Below are positions 1-8,777 of a stretch of 64,000 nt of DNA, one piece after another; position 1 is the first letter of the stretch; the number at the start of each line of letters is the position of its first letter. The stretch comes from VAZQ01 sp963817015. Its GTDB lineage: Bacteria > Pseudomonadota > Alphaproteobacteria > Rhizobiales > Xanthobacteraceae. Under the pieces are notes generated by a model. It ran no database searches and was not told where the DNA came from. It worked only from the letters and a program-made list of their open reading frames with translations. The stretch is taken from positions 992,001 through 1,056,000 of the forward strand of contig CAWFMV010000019.1 in the NCBI GenBank assembly GCA_963817015.1, in the 5' to 3' direction. The translations under genes were made by a program, and so were the position numbers.

Positions 1-838
1 TCAGAACGCGATAGGGCTCGCTATCCTGCGGCAGCACTGCGATCACGGCGCGCGCACCCGCCATCTGGCCTTCTGTCGGCGTTGCCCGCAGCTCCACCGC
101 TGCGATGCGCTGCGGCTTGGCCGAAACATAGGTCTGTGCGGGCCCGAGCATCTGGGCAAGCCGGGTGACGTCCGATGGAGCAACGCGGCGCTCGGCCAGG
201 AAGGCTTCAAGCCGGTTCGCATCGACGCCGGGCAGTACAGCAATGACGCCGCGCGACGCCGTCAGCGGGTTCACGGTTTCGCTGCCATAAATGGTCGTAA
301 GCGGGGCAATCGCGGCGAGCCATTGCGCGCGCATGCCGGCGATCTGTCCGATGCGGGACAGCGCCTGCTCATGTGTTGTCGCAAGCACGGGCGGCCGCGC
401 TGGGGCTGTGCGAGGCGCGTTGCCACGCTGCTCGATGATGGTCTTGGCTACGCTATCCGCTGTGGCAGGCGGCGCGCCGGCCGACCGCAGCATGGCGGCA
501 AGGACCTCCGCCGGCGCCTTGGCGATATCGATGCGGCCGCCTTCGTCGTTCAGCCGCACATTCACCGAGCCGGTCGAGAGTGCAACTGTGCGCTCGAGAT
601 CGCGCAGCGGTGTTGTCTTTTCCAGATCAAGAATGATGCCGGCCGCGACCTCGAGACCGGCGGTGATGAGCGCGTCGCGCTCGACCCGATTGCGATCGAC
701 GCTCATCACGCCGGTGAAGCCACGGAAGGTGACCGATGCCGCCATGGCGAGCGCTGCCAGCAGCGAGATCGTCCACAGCACGGTCATCAGCACGGCGCCA
801 CGGCGCGGATCGGCAAGCGTTGTCGGATCGGTCGTCAT
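1..838 (-). CDS. gspK: Type II secretion minor pseudopilin GspK (C-terminus cut by window edge)
   Basis: Minor pseudopilin that caps the type II secretion pseudopilus with GspI and GspJ. The start ATG at 838 overlaps the gspJ stop as ATGA, which fixes the frame; the reading frame is open to base 1, giving about 279 residues against roughly 300-330 for the family. After a short charged N-terminus (RRGAVLMTVLWTISLLAALA) comes the hydrophobic helix. The usual Glu at +5 of the mature pseudopilin is absent, as is normal for GspK. A hairpin-helix region (EVLAAMLRSAGAPPATADS) and a VNPLTASRGV stretch fit the GspK fold. It is last in the visible order E-F-G-H-I-J-K; gspL/M would be expected beyond the edge. 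Confidence 0.85.
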   Translation of the reverse strand, partial: MTTDPTTLADPRRGAVLMTVLWTISLLAALAMAASVTFRGFTGVMSVDRNRVERDALITAGLEVAAGIILDLEKTTPLRDLERTVALSTGSVNVRLNDEGGRIDIAKAPAEVLAAMLRSAGAPPATADSVAKTIIEQRGNAPRTAPARPPVLATTHEQALSRIGQIAGMRAQWLAAIAPLTTIYGSETVNPLTASRGVIAVLPGVDANRLEAFLAERRVAPSDVTRLAQMLGPAQTYVSAKPQRIAAVELRATPTEGQMAGARAVIAVLPQDSEPYRVL

Positions 839-1548
839 CGCGTCGGCCTCCCGGCATCCGCGATGCCACCCGGCGCGGCAGTGAGGCACGACACCGATGC
901 GTCGGAGCGGCCGCAGGTGGCGGGCGCGTCGGCGCGGATGACGAAATCGGCTTCACCGAGCACATCGCGACCGTTCGAGTCGCGCACCAGTAAGCGCACG
1001 AAGCGCGGCAACATCGCTTCTCCGATCCAGCTCGAATGCCACGCCAGCGCCCGCTCGGGCGTCAGGCGGCCGAACAGGAAGGAGATGCTCCACTTGCCCT
1101 CGATCAGCACGACCGGATTGTCGGGCGCGACGTCGTCAAAGCTGCTGGACGGGCCGGGCCAGGATGCGCGCCGCCGCACCAGCCGCATGACTTTCTCGTC
1201 CTGCTCGACTGTCAGCATCACGACCTCGTCGCCTGGCAGGCCACCCGTGACTGGTGCAGCCGCGACGAAGACGATCTTGCCTGGCGCTTGTCCGCCTCCC
1301 GGCTCGCCGAGGAACGCGAGCGCAGGGCCCGCCTCGCTGCGGCGTGCAACCGCTCGGGCCGAGGCAAAATCGGCAGACAGCCGATCGATGGCGAGGACGA
1401 AGCGCTCAGCCACGTCGACGGTTTTGGTGCCGCGATCGAAGTTGAGCGCGACATTGTGAATGAGCGCGGCGCAGGCCGCGATGATCACAGCGCCGATCGC
1501 GAAGGCGGCGAGCACCTCCACCAGGGTGAAGCCAGCGCGAGCGGTCAT
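835..1548 (-). CDS. gspJ: Type II secretion pseudopilin GspJ
   Basis: Minor pseudopilin of the type II secretion pseudopilus tip. The protein is 237 residues, within the usual range. It begins MTARAGFTLVEVLAAF: a prepilin peptidase site G/FTLVE with Glu at +5, directly followed by the hydrophobic helix. The rest is a soluble pseudopilin domain with weak sequence conservation. It overlaps gspK by 4 bp and follows gspI with a gap of about 50 bp, so it is part of the same transcript. The J assignment rests on position between I and K and on length. Confidence 0.85.
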   Translation of the reverse strand: MTARAGFTLVEVLAAFAIGAVIIAACAALIHNVALNFDRGTKTVDVAERFVLAIDRLSADFASARAVARRSEAGPALAFLGEPGGGQAPGKIVFVAAAPVTGGLPGDEVVMLTVEQDEKVMRLVRRRASWPGPSSSFDDVAPDNPVVLIEGKWSISFLFGRLTPERALAWHSSWIGEAMLPRFVRLLVRDSNGRDVLGEADFVIRADAPATCGRSDASVSCLTAAPGGIADAGRPTR

Positions 1549-1600
1549 ATCGCGGGCGCTCTATCTCGAGCAGTGATCGTGTGTGATGGGCGCATCGTCA

Positions 1601-2047
1601 TCATCTTTGTTGTCCGAGCCGCACCGTCTCGGCGCTGATCATCTGGGCACGCCCCCAGGCCACGCTTGCGGCCACCCGATAGGCCGACCAGGCCGGGCGG
1701 TCCGATCCGTTTGCCGCTGCGGGCAGGGGGATGGTGACGATCCGCCATCGCAGACCGTCGACTTCTCCTTCGCGCGTGGCCTGCGCCATGTTGGCGCGAT
1801 CGAAGGGCGCATCGAGCAGCGTGCGCAGCAGCACGTGCGCGGCGACGCGGCTATCGGCATCGGCCACGATGCGACGCGACTGGAACAGATGCGGTGTGAG
1901 CGCCGCCGCGAAGGCGAGCACCAGCGCGAGCGCGACCAGCGCCTCGATCAGGGTGAAGCCACCCGATCGCCGGTCCGCGCGCCCTTTGCGCGCCTCAGCG
2001 CGTCTCGATCGAGACACCGCCCGTATACCAATTGATCCGAATCTCAT
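1601..2047 (-). CDS. gspI: Type II secretion pseudopilin GspI
   Basis: Minor pseudopilin. The motif GGFTLIEALVALALVLAF (prepilin cleavage after Gly, Glu at +5) is followed by about 110 residues. The frame opens at 2047, but this gives 50 bp of overlap with gspH and a long basic leader; an internal GTG at 2017 (VSRSRRAEARKG) would shorten both and is a fair alternative start. Position between gspH and gspJ supports the I assignment. Confidence 0.8.
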   Translation of the reverse strand: MRFGSIGIRAVSRSRRAEARKGRADRRSGGFTLIEALVALALVLAFAAALTPHLFQSRRIVADADSRVAAHVLLRTLLDAPFDRANMAQATREGEVDGLRWRIVTIPLPAAANGSDRPAWSAYRVAASVAWGRAQMISAETVRLGQQR

Positions 2048-2438
2048 ATCCGGCCTTCTCGCGTGAGAGCCTGAGCACTGCGCCCGACGAGGCGCCGTCG
2101 GGATGGAAGCGAACGACCGTCGCTCGGCTTGTCGACGGAATGCTGGTTCCGAGCAGATCGACGATGACGTCAGACGGAAGCGCGACGGTGCTGCCGCCGT
2201 CGCCGATCAGGATGCGGCGCTCGCCATCGATCGCCACTTCGCGCTCGCGCCCGGTCAGGATGGCGCCCAGCCGCTCGCGGCGAAGCAGCGCAGCGGCCTC
2301 AAGCGTCACGGCTTTCAGCCGCGCCCGCCCGGTGCCCGGCATCATGGTGATCGCAAGCGAAGCCATGAGCGCGATGATGAGCATCACCGCCACGGCCTCG
2401 ATCAGCGTAAAGCCCGCCTTGCGGTCACTGCTCCACAT
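1995..2438 (-). CDS. gspH: Type II secretion pseudopilin GspH
   Basis: Minor pseudopilin of about 147 residues. The chosen ATG at 2438 (MWSSDRKAGFTLIEA) puts the prepilin cleavage site a few residues from the N-terminus, as in the family, and overlaps the gspG stop by 14 bp. The longer frame upstream would add 57 residues that lie entirely antisense over gspG coding and is rejected. The hydrophobic helix VAVMLIIALMASLAI is followed by a beta-rich domain ending IRINWYTGGVSIETR. Confidence 0.82.
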   Translation of the reverse strand: MWSSDRKAGFTLIEAVAVMLIIALMASLAITMMPGTGRARLKAVTLEAAALLRRERLGAILTGREREVAIDGERRILIGDGGSTVALPSDVIVDLLGTSIPSTSRATVVRFHPDGASSGAVLRLSREKAGYEIRINWYTGGVSIETR

Positions 2439-2892
2439 TCGAGATGTCGGCGGCCGTGCCGGCGCCGCCTTCGCGACCGTCGGCGCCGAAGGATGAGATC
2501 TCATAAGGCGGTGTCCGCTCTGCTGAAGACCGATACTGATAGGAGTTGCCCCACGGATCATTCGGCACGCGGCCGCCTTTGAGATAGGGGCCGTTCCAGA
2601 CCGAGACATTGGAGGGGCGTTGCGTCAGCGCGTCGAGCCCCTCGGAGCTCGTGGGATAGCGCCCGGCGTCGAGATAGAACAGGTCAAGCGCCGAGCTGAA
2701 GCTCTCGATCTGCAATTTCGCGGTCTTGACCTTCGAGTCGCCGAGATAGCTCAGCACGCGCGGTCCGACCAGGCCGAGCAGCAGGCTGATGATGGTGAGC
2801 ACCACCAGGATCTCGATCAGGGTGTAGCCGGGACTCGCCGAAGCGAGGAAGCGCAATCGATGCGGCGAAAGCCTGTTCGCGAGTGCAGTCAT
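2425..2892 (-). CDS. gspG: Type II secretion major pseudopilin GspG
   Basis: Major pseudopilin, the subunit that polymerises into the type II secretion pseudopilus. It has 155 residues. The cleavage site ASPG/YTLIEILVVL has the required Glu at +5. The mature domain shows the family signature: LGDSKVKTAKLQIESFSSAL, a YPTSSEGLDAL loop, then GRVPNDPWGNSYQY and a C-terminal loop with acidic residues where GspG binds calcium. Its stop region overlaps gspH and its start overlaps the gspF stop by 4 bp, so translation is coupled. Confidence 0.93.
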   Translation of the reverse strand: MTALANRLSPHRLRFLASASPGYTLIEILVVLTIISLLLGLVGPRVLSYLGDSKVKTAKLQIESFSSALDLFYLDAGRYPTSSEGLDALTQRPSNVSVWNGPYLKGGRVPNDPWGNSYQYRSSAERTPPYEISSFGADGREGGAGTAADISNVEQ

Positions 2893-4097
2893 AGCGCGGC
2901 CTCCGTGATGCTGAGCAGCGCGCTCATGATCGATATGATCAAGGCGCCGATGACGAAGCTGACAACGATGATGGTGGCGGGCCCGACCGCGCCCATGAGG
3001 CGGTCAAGCCCGAGACCGAGCCTGTGCTCGTAGAATTGCGCCGCATGGCGGGCGATCGACGGCAGGTCGCCGGTCTCGTCGCCGACCTTGAGCATGCGCA
3101 CGGCGAGCGGCGGAAGGAGATCGGTCTCGGCCAGCGCGTCGCCGAAGCGGCGCCCGTTGCGGACCTGCTCGAAGAGGCGATCGACCGCCGCCACATAGCG
3201 CGATCCGGTGACGACATCGCGCAGGATTTTCAGCGTTGCCGGCAACGCAACGCCGTTTTCGGTGAGAAGGCCGAGCGTTCCGATGATGCGGGCAGTGCGC
3301 CGATCGCGCACGGTTCCGGCAATTCCCGGTAGCGATGACAGGACGGCGATGACCTTCGCCTCGCCATTCGCGCTTGTTGGCGACCATGAGGACGCCGAGC
3401 ACGGCGAGAATGCTCGCACCCAGCACCAGATCGAGATTGCCGCGCAGCCACGATGACGCCGCCAGCACGAACGCCGCTCCTGCGTTGAGCTTGCCGCCCA
3501 GGTCCTTGAACACCGGCTCGAACTGCGGAACCACATAGATGAGAAAGAAGGCGAGCACCGCGACCGCGGTGCCAACCAGAAAGAGCGGATAGCGCACCGC
3601 CGAATTGATCCGGTCGGCGAGCAGCTCCCGGCGGGTGCGGTCCTCGACGATCGCGCGCAGCACCGGCTCGAGCCGTCCGGAGGCCTCGCCGGCACGCACC
3701 ATGGCGACATAGATCGGCTCGATCACAGCCGACTGTCGCTCCAGCGCCTCGGCGAAGCTGTCGCCCGCCGAGATCGCGGCGCGAATGGCGCCGGCGAATG
3801 CCGACAGCGCCTTGCTGGTGTCGGCCCCGAGCGTCTGCAGCGCGGCCTCGAGCGGCAGCCCGGCACCAATGAGCAGTGCGAGCTGGCGCAGGAAGATGGT
3901 GACATCGCGCGCTCGCGGCAGCCTGCGGCCGATCCGCTGCTGCGGCCGAGCACGCTCGGCTTCACAACCTCGGTGTCGATCGGCAGATGTCCGAGATATT
4001 CGATACGCCGCAAGACCTCATCGTCGGAAGGGGCCTCAACCTCTCCAACGACGATCTCTCCGCCCTGCGCCAGCGCGCGATAGCGGTATTGCGGCAT
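2889..4097 (-). CDS. gspF: Type II secretion inner-membrane platform protein GspF (two apparent frameshifts)
   Basis: Polytopic platform protein that links the GspE ATPase to pseudopilus assembly. Three frames must be joined. MPQYRYRALAQGGEIVVGEV from ATG 4097 runs to about 3955. The second frame (DVTIFLRQLALLIGAGLPLE to GVLMVANKREW) runs to about 3355. The third (KVIAVLSSLPGIAGT to the stop at 2889) completes the protein. Together they give about 400 residues, the normal GspF length, with two T2SSF domains and the expected membrane segments. Each part is well conserved and there are no stops inside, so sequencing indels are more likely than decay. A strong purine-rich Shine-Dalgarno precedes the start. 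It lies 9 bp after gspE. Confidence 0.85.
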
Positions 4098-4106
4098 CCC
4101 ACCCCC

Positions 4107-5787
4107 TTACAAGCTTGCCGTAACGCGGAACACCTCATCGATGGTGGTCAGGCCGGCGCGACATTTGGCGACGCCATCGTCGGCCATCGTGGTCATGCCT
4201 TCGGAGAGCGCGACCTTCTCGAGCTCGACCGCGTCAGTCTTTGGCCCGATCGCATGACGCAGTCGCGGCGTCACTTCGATCACTTCGAAGACACCACGGC
4301 GTCCGTGAAAGCCGGTGAAGCTGCACCACTCGCAGCCGGTGCCGCTGTAAACGGTATCTCCTGCCTTGAAGCCGAGCGCTGTGTAGCGCTGATCGCGCGT
4401 GAGATCGCTACTCGAAAGCTGGTGCGGCTTCTTGCAGTGCTCGCACAGCATGCGGACGAGCCGTTGTCCGACGATGGCGCGGACACACGATGCGAGCAAA
4501 AAACTTTCGACTTGCAGGTCGATGAGCCGTGGGATCGCACCGGCCGCGGTATTGGTGTGGAGCGTCGTGAGAACGAGATGCCCCGTCAGCGCTGCGTGCA
4601 CACCGATATGCGCCGTTTCCGGATCGCGCATCTCGCCCACCATGATCACATCCGGATCCTGTCGCAAGAATGAGCGCAGGGCCGTGGCGAAAGTCAGACC
4701 GATCGCGGGATGAACCTGTGTCTGGTTGATGCCCTTAATGTGATACTCGACCGGGTCCTCGATTGTGAGAATCTTCCGTGACGGCTCGTTGATGACCGTA
4801 AGTGAAGCCGCGAGCGTGGTCGTCTTGCCGGAGCCGGTTGGTCCGGTGACGATGATCATGCCGAACGGGGCTTGCAGTGCATTGCGCAGGATCGCGTCGT
4901 CACGCGCGGCAAGTCCGACCTGATCAAGCGTGACGAAGCCCGATCCCTTCCTGAGCAGACGGATGACGGCGCTCTCGCCATGCATCGTCGGCATGGTGGC
5001 GATGCGCAGATCGACCTCGGTGCCGCCGATGACAATGCGCGCACGGCCATCCTGGGGCAGCCGCCGCTCCGTGATGTTCAGTCCGGCCATGATCTTGAGC
5101 CGCGACAGCAGGCCTTTCGCCATGCTCATGGGCGGCGCCGACAGCGGCTTGAGCAGGCCGTCGATGCGCAGCCGCACTTGCAAGACTTTGTCCAAGGGCT
5201 CGATGTGCAGGTCGGTGCCGCGCTGCTCGACCGCGAGCCTGAGCAGCTCGTCGAGCGCGCGCACGACCGGCGCCCCGCGCGCGAGATCGCGCAGATCGTC
5301 GAGATTGTCGTCAATGGCAGTGGCGGCCGCGTCGGTTGCCGTTGGCTCTTTTGTTGGGATCGTTTCAAGCGTGGTGGCAAGCGCAGCATCGATATCGTCT
5401 GCCGTTGCGACCGCGATCGTGACCTCGCGCTGCAGCGCGATTTCGGCGGCGCGGATCGTTTCGTCTTCGATCGGGCGTGCGATGGCGAGCGTCAGCGCGC
5501 CGGAGCGATCCTCATAGGGAAAAAGCCGTTCCTCTTTGAGAAAGCGCGGCGACAGGCGCTCGCCCGCGAAGCGGCAGCCGACCAGATCGGCGCGCTGGAC
5601 GCGCCCGCAACGATAGAATGCCGCAAGCTCATCCGCGAAGGCGGTGTGTGTGAGCTTGGTCATGCCGATCCAGTCGATGTCGCGGAGCGAGTCGCGGCGG
5701 CTTGCCGCCATGCCGGCGTCGAGCTCCTGCGCGTTGCGCAGCGCGCCCTTGCGAACGAGGTGGCTGATGAAGTCGCTGTTGCGGCAT
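4107..5787 (-). CDS. gspE: Type II secretion assembly ATPase GspE
   Basis: Cytoplasmic hexameric ATPase that powers pseudopilus assembly. An N-terminal GspE/PulE domain is followed by the catalytic core: Walker A GPTGSGKTT, Asp box ILTIEDPVEY, Walker B DPDVIMVGEMRDPETA, His box LVLTTLHTNTA, and the zinc-binding pairs CEHC and CEWC typical of GspE. The start is uncertain. The frame opens only at a TTG (5837), whereas an ATG at 5787 (MPQ) lies one base out of frame with FISHLVRKGALR; one extra C near 5778 would explain this, in line with indels elsewhere in the window. It is first gene of the leftward gsp operon. Confidence 0.92.
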
Positions 5788-6126
5788 GTCCGATCCCGCG
5801 ATCGAAATGCCGGCCTAGGACTCGTTCGTGGCAACAAAGCGGATTTGCAACGATGCGAACGTCACGTTCATTGAGTTGCGGTGCTTGTGTAGCGTCACGT
5901 CAAGAAAAATCTGTGAACAGGTATTCACGGGCAGCGAGTCGGTGCACTCGTGCGGTGCATCGGTGCCGACGACAGACTGATGCCGTTTGCAACGTCGTTC
6001 GAATATGCGGTGGAGAAGCGGGGAGCAATCAGGAGCAGCTGAAGCGATAGCCGTGACCGAGGACCACTTCGGTGTTTCTCTCGATCAGAGTTTGTCGCCG
6101 GTGCGTGGTGCTGCGATGCTCTTAGG
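5788..6126. other. Intergenic region upstream of the gsp operon
   Basis: About 340 bases without a supported gene. It should contain the promoter of the leftward gsp operon. A TTGACG hexamer is visible on the minus strand near 5900, but no convincing -10 follows, so no promoter is called. Confidence 0.4.
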
Positions 6127-6306
6127 TCAGTGCACAGAGAAGTCCGTCGGCCAGTTGGTCGGAGCGTTGGGATCGGTAGTTGTGAGCTCGTGGACCGCCA
6201 TGCGGAGACAGCGAACAACCACCGTGGGCACGTTCAGGCGCTGGGCTTCCTCGGTCGCGTAGTGAAGCATCTGTTCCAGAGCAGTGACGTCAGATGGGTC
6301 AGTCAT
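6127..6306 (-). CDS. Small protein of unknown function, paralogue of the one at 7960-8154
   Basis: A 59-residue protein starting MTDPSDVTALEQMLHYATEE. The ATG at 6306 is preceded by CAGGAGACTCT, a good Shine-Dalgarno; the longer upstream frame has no such support. It aligns without gaps over most of its length to the 64-residue protein at 7960-8154: both read MT-x-x-SDV-x-ALEQ-x-L-x-Y, then EAQRL, then VVV-x-CLRMA and EL. No signal peptide or membrane segment is seen; it is predicted to be helical and cytoplasmic. Conservation between the two copies shows it is a real coding sequence. Function unknown. Confidence 0.7.
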   Translation of the reverse strand: MTDPSDVTALEQMLHYATEEAQRLNVPTVVVRCLRMAVHELTTTDPNAPTNWPTDFSVH

Positions 6307-6899
6307 AGAGTCTCCTGAAAATTGCGCACACTTCCTATACTTTTGGCGACCTTGCATTGTGCCGGTCGAAGTGGCCGGCAATGCGGGACATATCGCGTTT
6401 CCGGTCAAAGCGCCGGACGGCGGATTGCCTTCTTGGCCGCATTCATTTGTCGGCGATGAACGCCGACACTCAAGGTCAAGGCTGATACATTATTCAGTTC
6501 CGCGCTCCGCCTGTCGCCCCGGTCGGGAGCGGCTAGCCTCGGCACGCACCACATCCGCGCCTCAGCTACGCACTGGTGGCGGCATTCCACGGACAAGAAC
6601 CCATCGCTCGCTTGGATTGCCAATTCGCGATGGACTATGAATGGTGGTTATATTGATGAAAGACGCCGCGTCAAGAAAATCGCGGTATGCAAATGTAATA
6701 TTTCCCACACAACGGGAACTTTTGCCGTCGCACCACCTTGCGGGTGGCTAGGGCGTCCAGCGCTCCGAATTTGTGCCCATTCTATGCCGGTTTTGTTTTC
6801 CTTGCCGGCGGCTGGGTGCCGTCCGGAACGCGTCTCATCTCATCGCGTGGTGTGAAAGTATAAACAGATTGTGAGTTTCAGCCGGAGCGCGCCGACGCC
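6307..6899. other. Long intergenic region, no gene recognised
   Basis: About 590 bases between the 59-residue gene and the methyltransferase stop. Short open frames exist on both strands but none has a good ribosome-binding site or recognisable protein. The stretch from about 6640 to 6730 is noticeably more AT-rich than its surroundings. No repeat or RNA gene was seen. Confidence 0.4.
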
Positions 6900-7715
6900 T
6901 CATCGCTTCATGACAATCATTCGCAGCGCCACGTTGCTGAATGTGGCGGGATCGTGAGCCCAGTGCTCCAGCTCGTGGCGGACCCGGTCGAAGTCGAACC
7001 CGAACATGTTGGAGCGCTCGCAGAGATCGATCCACAGCTGGTAGACGGCCAGAAGCTTGCTGCCGCCAAACGGGCCGACATGCGGGTTGGCAATGCTCTC
7101 CTGGTGCTCGACCGACCAGAGCGGATCAGTCTCGCGCACAAGTCTTTCAGCGTTGGTCAACAGGCGTGGCTTGATGGCTCCCTGCTCGCCGCTCACCCGC
7201 GCAAATGTGCGTAACATTTCCGTTAACTCCGGAAGATCGGGATGATGGCCGCTCGCCGCCAGATCCAACTCGATGATCAGAAGTCGCCCTGTCGGTGTCA
7301 GCAGACGGTCGGCGGCCTGAAGGACCGCGCCGAAGTCCTTGAGGTGTTGAACCAGAAACCGCATGACGATCAGATCGAAGCGACGGTCAGAGGCGTACTG
7401 GGTGAAGTCTGCCAGGGTCACGGCGATATCAGGATGACGACGAGCCGCAATGGCGACCAGCTCCTGCGAGATGTCGACGCCGAAATAACGCTTTTCAGGA
7501 AAAAATTCGTGGAGGCGCGATATGTAGTAGCCATTGCCACAGCCGGCGTCGAGCACGCAGGTGGCATCCCGCCAGGCCTTCAGCGACACAAGAAACTTCA
7601 ATTCCTGTGGAAAGGCGAGATCGACTTGGTAGGCAAGAAGTGAATCCCAGTCGGCTGCCGCGCGTGGCGCGGCCGTACTGAGAAATCGCCGATTGGCCTC
7701 GACCGCTAGCTGCAT
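6900..7715 (-). CDS. Class I SAM-dependent methyltransferase
   Basis: A 271-residue cytoplasmic methyltransferase of unknown substrate. Motif I VLDAGCGNGYY (residues 54-64) binds the SAM methionine part; FGVDIS at about 78-83 is the acidic ribose-binding motif; LADFTQY and FDLIVMRFLVQHL follow as motifs II/III, and LLIIELDL as a later strand. The start has a perfect AAGGAGG seven bases upstream. It lies about 245 bp downstream of the small 64-residue gene and could belong to the same leftward cluster as the isochorismatase-like and GNAT genes. The C-terminal third is not a standard add-on domain that I recognise. Confidence 0.82.
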   Translation of the reverse strand: MQLAVEANRRFLSTAAPRAAADWDSLLAYQVDLAFPQELKFLVSLKAWRDATCVLDAGCGNGYYISRLHEFFPEKRYFGVDISQELVAIAARRHPDIAVTLADFTQYASDRRFDLIVMRFLVQHLKDFGAVLQAADRLLTPTGRLLIIELDLAASGHHPDLPELTEMLRTFARVSGEQGAIKPRLLTNAERLVRETDPLWSVEHQESIANPHVGPFGGSKLLAVYQLWIDLCERSNMFGFDFDRVRHELEHWAHDPATFSNVALRMIVMKR

Positions 7716-7959
7716 CGTCGCCTCCTTGGGTTCATTTTTTGGTGCCTATCAATTTTGATGTGCTTCAATCCAAACGGACGCTCGACGGTCGTGTGGTGGG
7801 GCGGTCTTTTGCGCGCAATTGAGGGGTGCAGGGCACGTTTAGCTTGTGCGTCGCAGGACAGGTGGCGATGCGCCCGCCACCGAGGCACAGCTTCGAGATT
7901 GCCGCTGGCCGGCTGTTCACACGCAGGCTCCCGCGAAACGTTGCGGGCGATCCGTCGGT

Positions 7960-8154
7960 TCAATGAAACGACGGATCTTCTGCCTCCAGCGAACGGCATT
8001 CGATTGCGTCCTCGGCCGGGTTTGTCTTCGCAAGCTCGAAGGCCGCCATGCGAAGGCAATGGACCACGACCGGTGACAGATGGAGGCGCTGCGCCTCCTG
8101 CGCCACATATTGGAGAATTTGCTCCAAAGCCACGACGTCGGAACGTTCGGTCAT
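7960..8154 (-). CDS. Small protein of unknown function, paralogue of the one at 6127-6306
   Basis: A 64-residue protein, MTERSDVVALEQILQYVAQE and onward, with an acidic tail. Its ATG overlaps the stop of the upstream isochorismatase-like gene as ATGA, so translation is coupled and the start is firm. It is clearly homologous to the 59-residue product 1.65 kb further along (shared SDV-x-ALEQ, EAQRL, CLRMA, EL). The Cys in CLRMA is kept in both. Function unknown; coupling to a hydrolase gene suggests a partner or regulator of that cluster. Confidence 0.75.
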   Translation of the reverse strand: MTERSDVVALEQILQYVAQEAQRLHLSPVVVHCLRMAAFELAKTNPAEDAIECRSLEAEDPSFH

Positions 8155-8765
8155 CGACTTCCCCCACTTATTGCGTCGGCCTTCAGGCTAGGGCCGCTCA
8201 ATCGCTCTATGATGTAATCTGTCGACACGACCTCCGCGTAGCAGGTCATGAGCTCGGCCAGATAGGAGTGCGACTCGGCAGCGCTGAACTTTCCGAGTCC
8301 CGGTGTCGACGAGGCATCGTGGACGAAAGTGACCTGATGCTTCCGGTGGAAGCCGTCGAGCACGGTCGCCAGGCAAGCGCCATGTCCGGTCAATCCAGCG
8401 AGGACCAGAGATGGGGAATTGATGTTGTCGAGGATCGACGCGAAACCGTCCGCCGCATAGCAGGACGGCATGCTCCGCTCGAACACCATCTCCGACGGGC
8501 GCGGGCGGAATTCGTCGATCCAGCCCGCGAACGGTGTCGCGGGGTTCAACAGGGTGCCTCGCCAGAGCTGACGGAAATGTGCAATCGACATCCGCTCGGC
8601 GCGCGCGAAGGCCAAGAGCCTCCGACAATTCTCCATCCAGGGCGCGTGCTGCTCGAGCGCGAGCGCGCGTCCTTCCGCGACGTATTCGAGCTGCAGATCG
8701 AGGAAGCACAAGAGCGGCGCTCCCTCGGGGCGAGAACGATGCGGAAATGGAATGACGTGTATCAT
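8151..8765 (-). CDS. Isochorismatase-like cysteine hydrolase
   Basis: A 204-residue protein of the isochorismatase/nicotinamidase superfamily, which cleaves C-N or ether bonds in small molecules using an Asp-Lys-Cys triad. Visible features are the first strand LLCFLDLQ with catalytic Asp23, and GHGACLATVLDGF with nucleophile Cys131 in the usual place on the helix after the cis-peptide loop. The Lys of the triad falls at Arg97 (VFERSMPSC), an unusual replacement that may alter activity. It sits between a GNAT gene (12 bp upstream) and the small 64-residue gene (4 bp overlap). Substrate cannot be named. Confidence 0.75.
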   Translation of the reverse strand: MIHVIPFPHRSRPEGAPLLCFLDLQLEYVAEGRALALEQHAPWMENCRRLLAFARAERMSIAHFRQLWRGTLLNPATPFAGWIDEFRPRPSEMVFERSMPSCYAADGFASILDNINSPSLVLAGLTGHGACLATVLDGFHRKHQVTFVHDASSTPGLGKFSAAESHSYLAELMTCYAEVVSTDYIIERLSGPSLKADAISGGSR

Positions 8766-8777
8766 GCGGGCCTCTCC

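Noticed and set aside
835..1638. Long plus-strand open frames opposite gspJ/gspI
   Set aside because: They are antisense to pseudopilin genes with clear prepilin motifs, and their translations are Arg/Pro-rich shadows typical of high-GC DNA.
6637..6855. 72-codon plus-strand frame in the gap before the methyltransferase
   Set aside because: No ribosome site, no similarity to known proteins, and odd composition.
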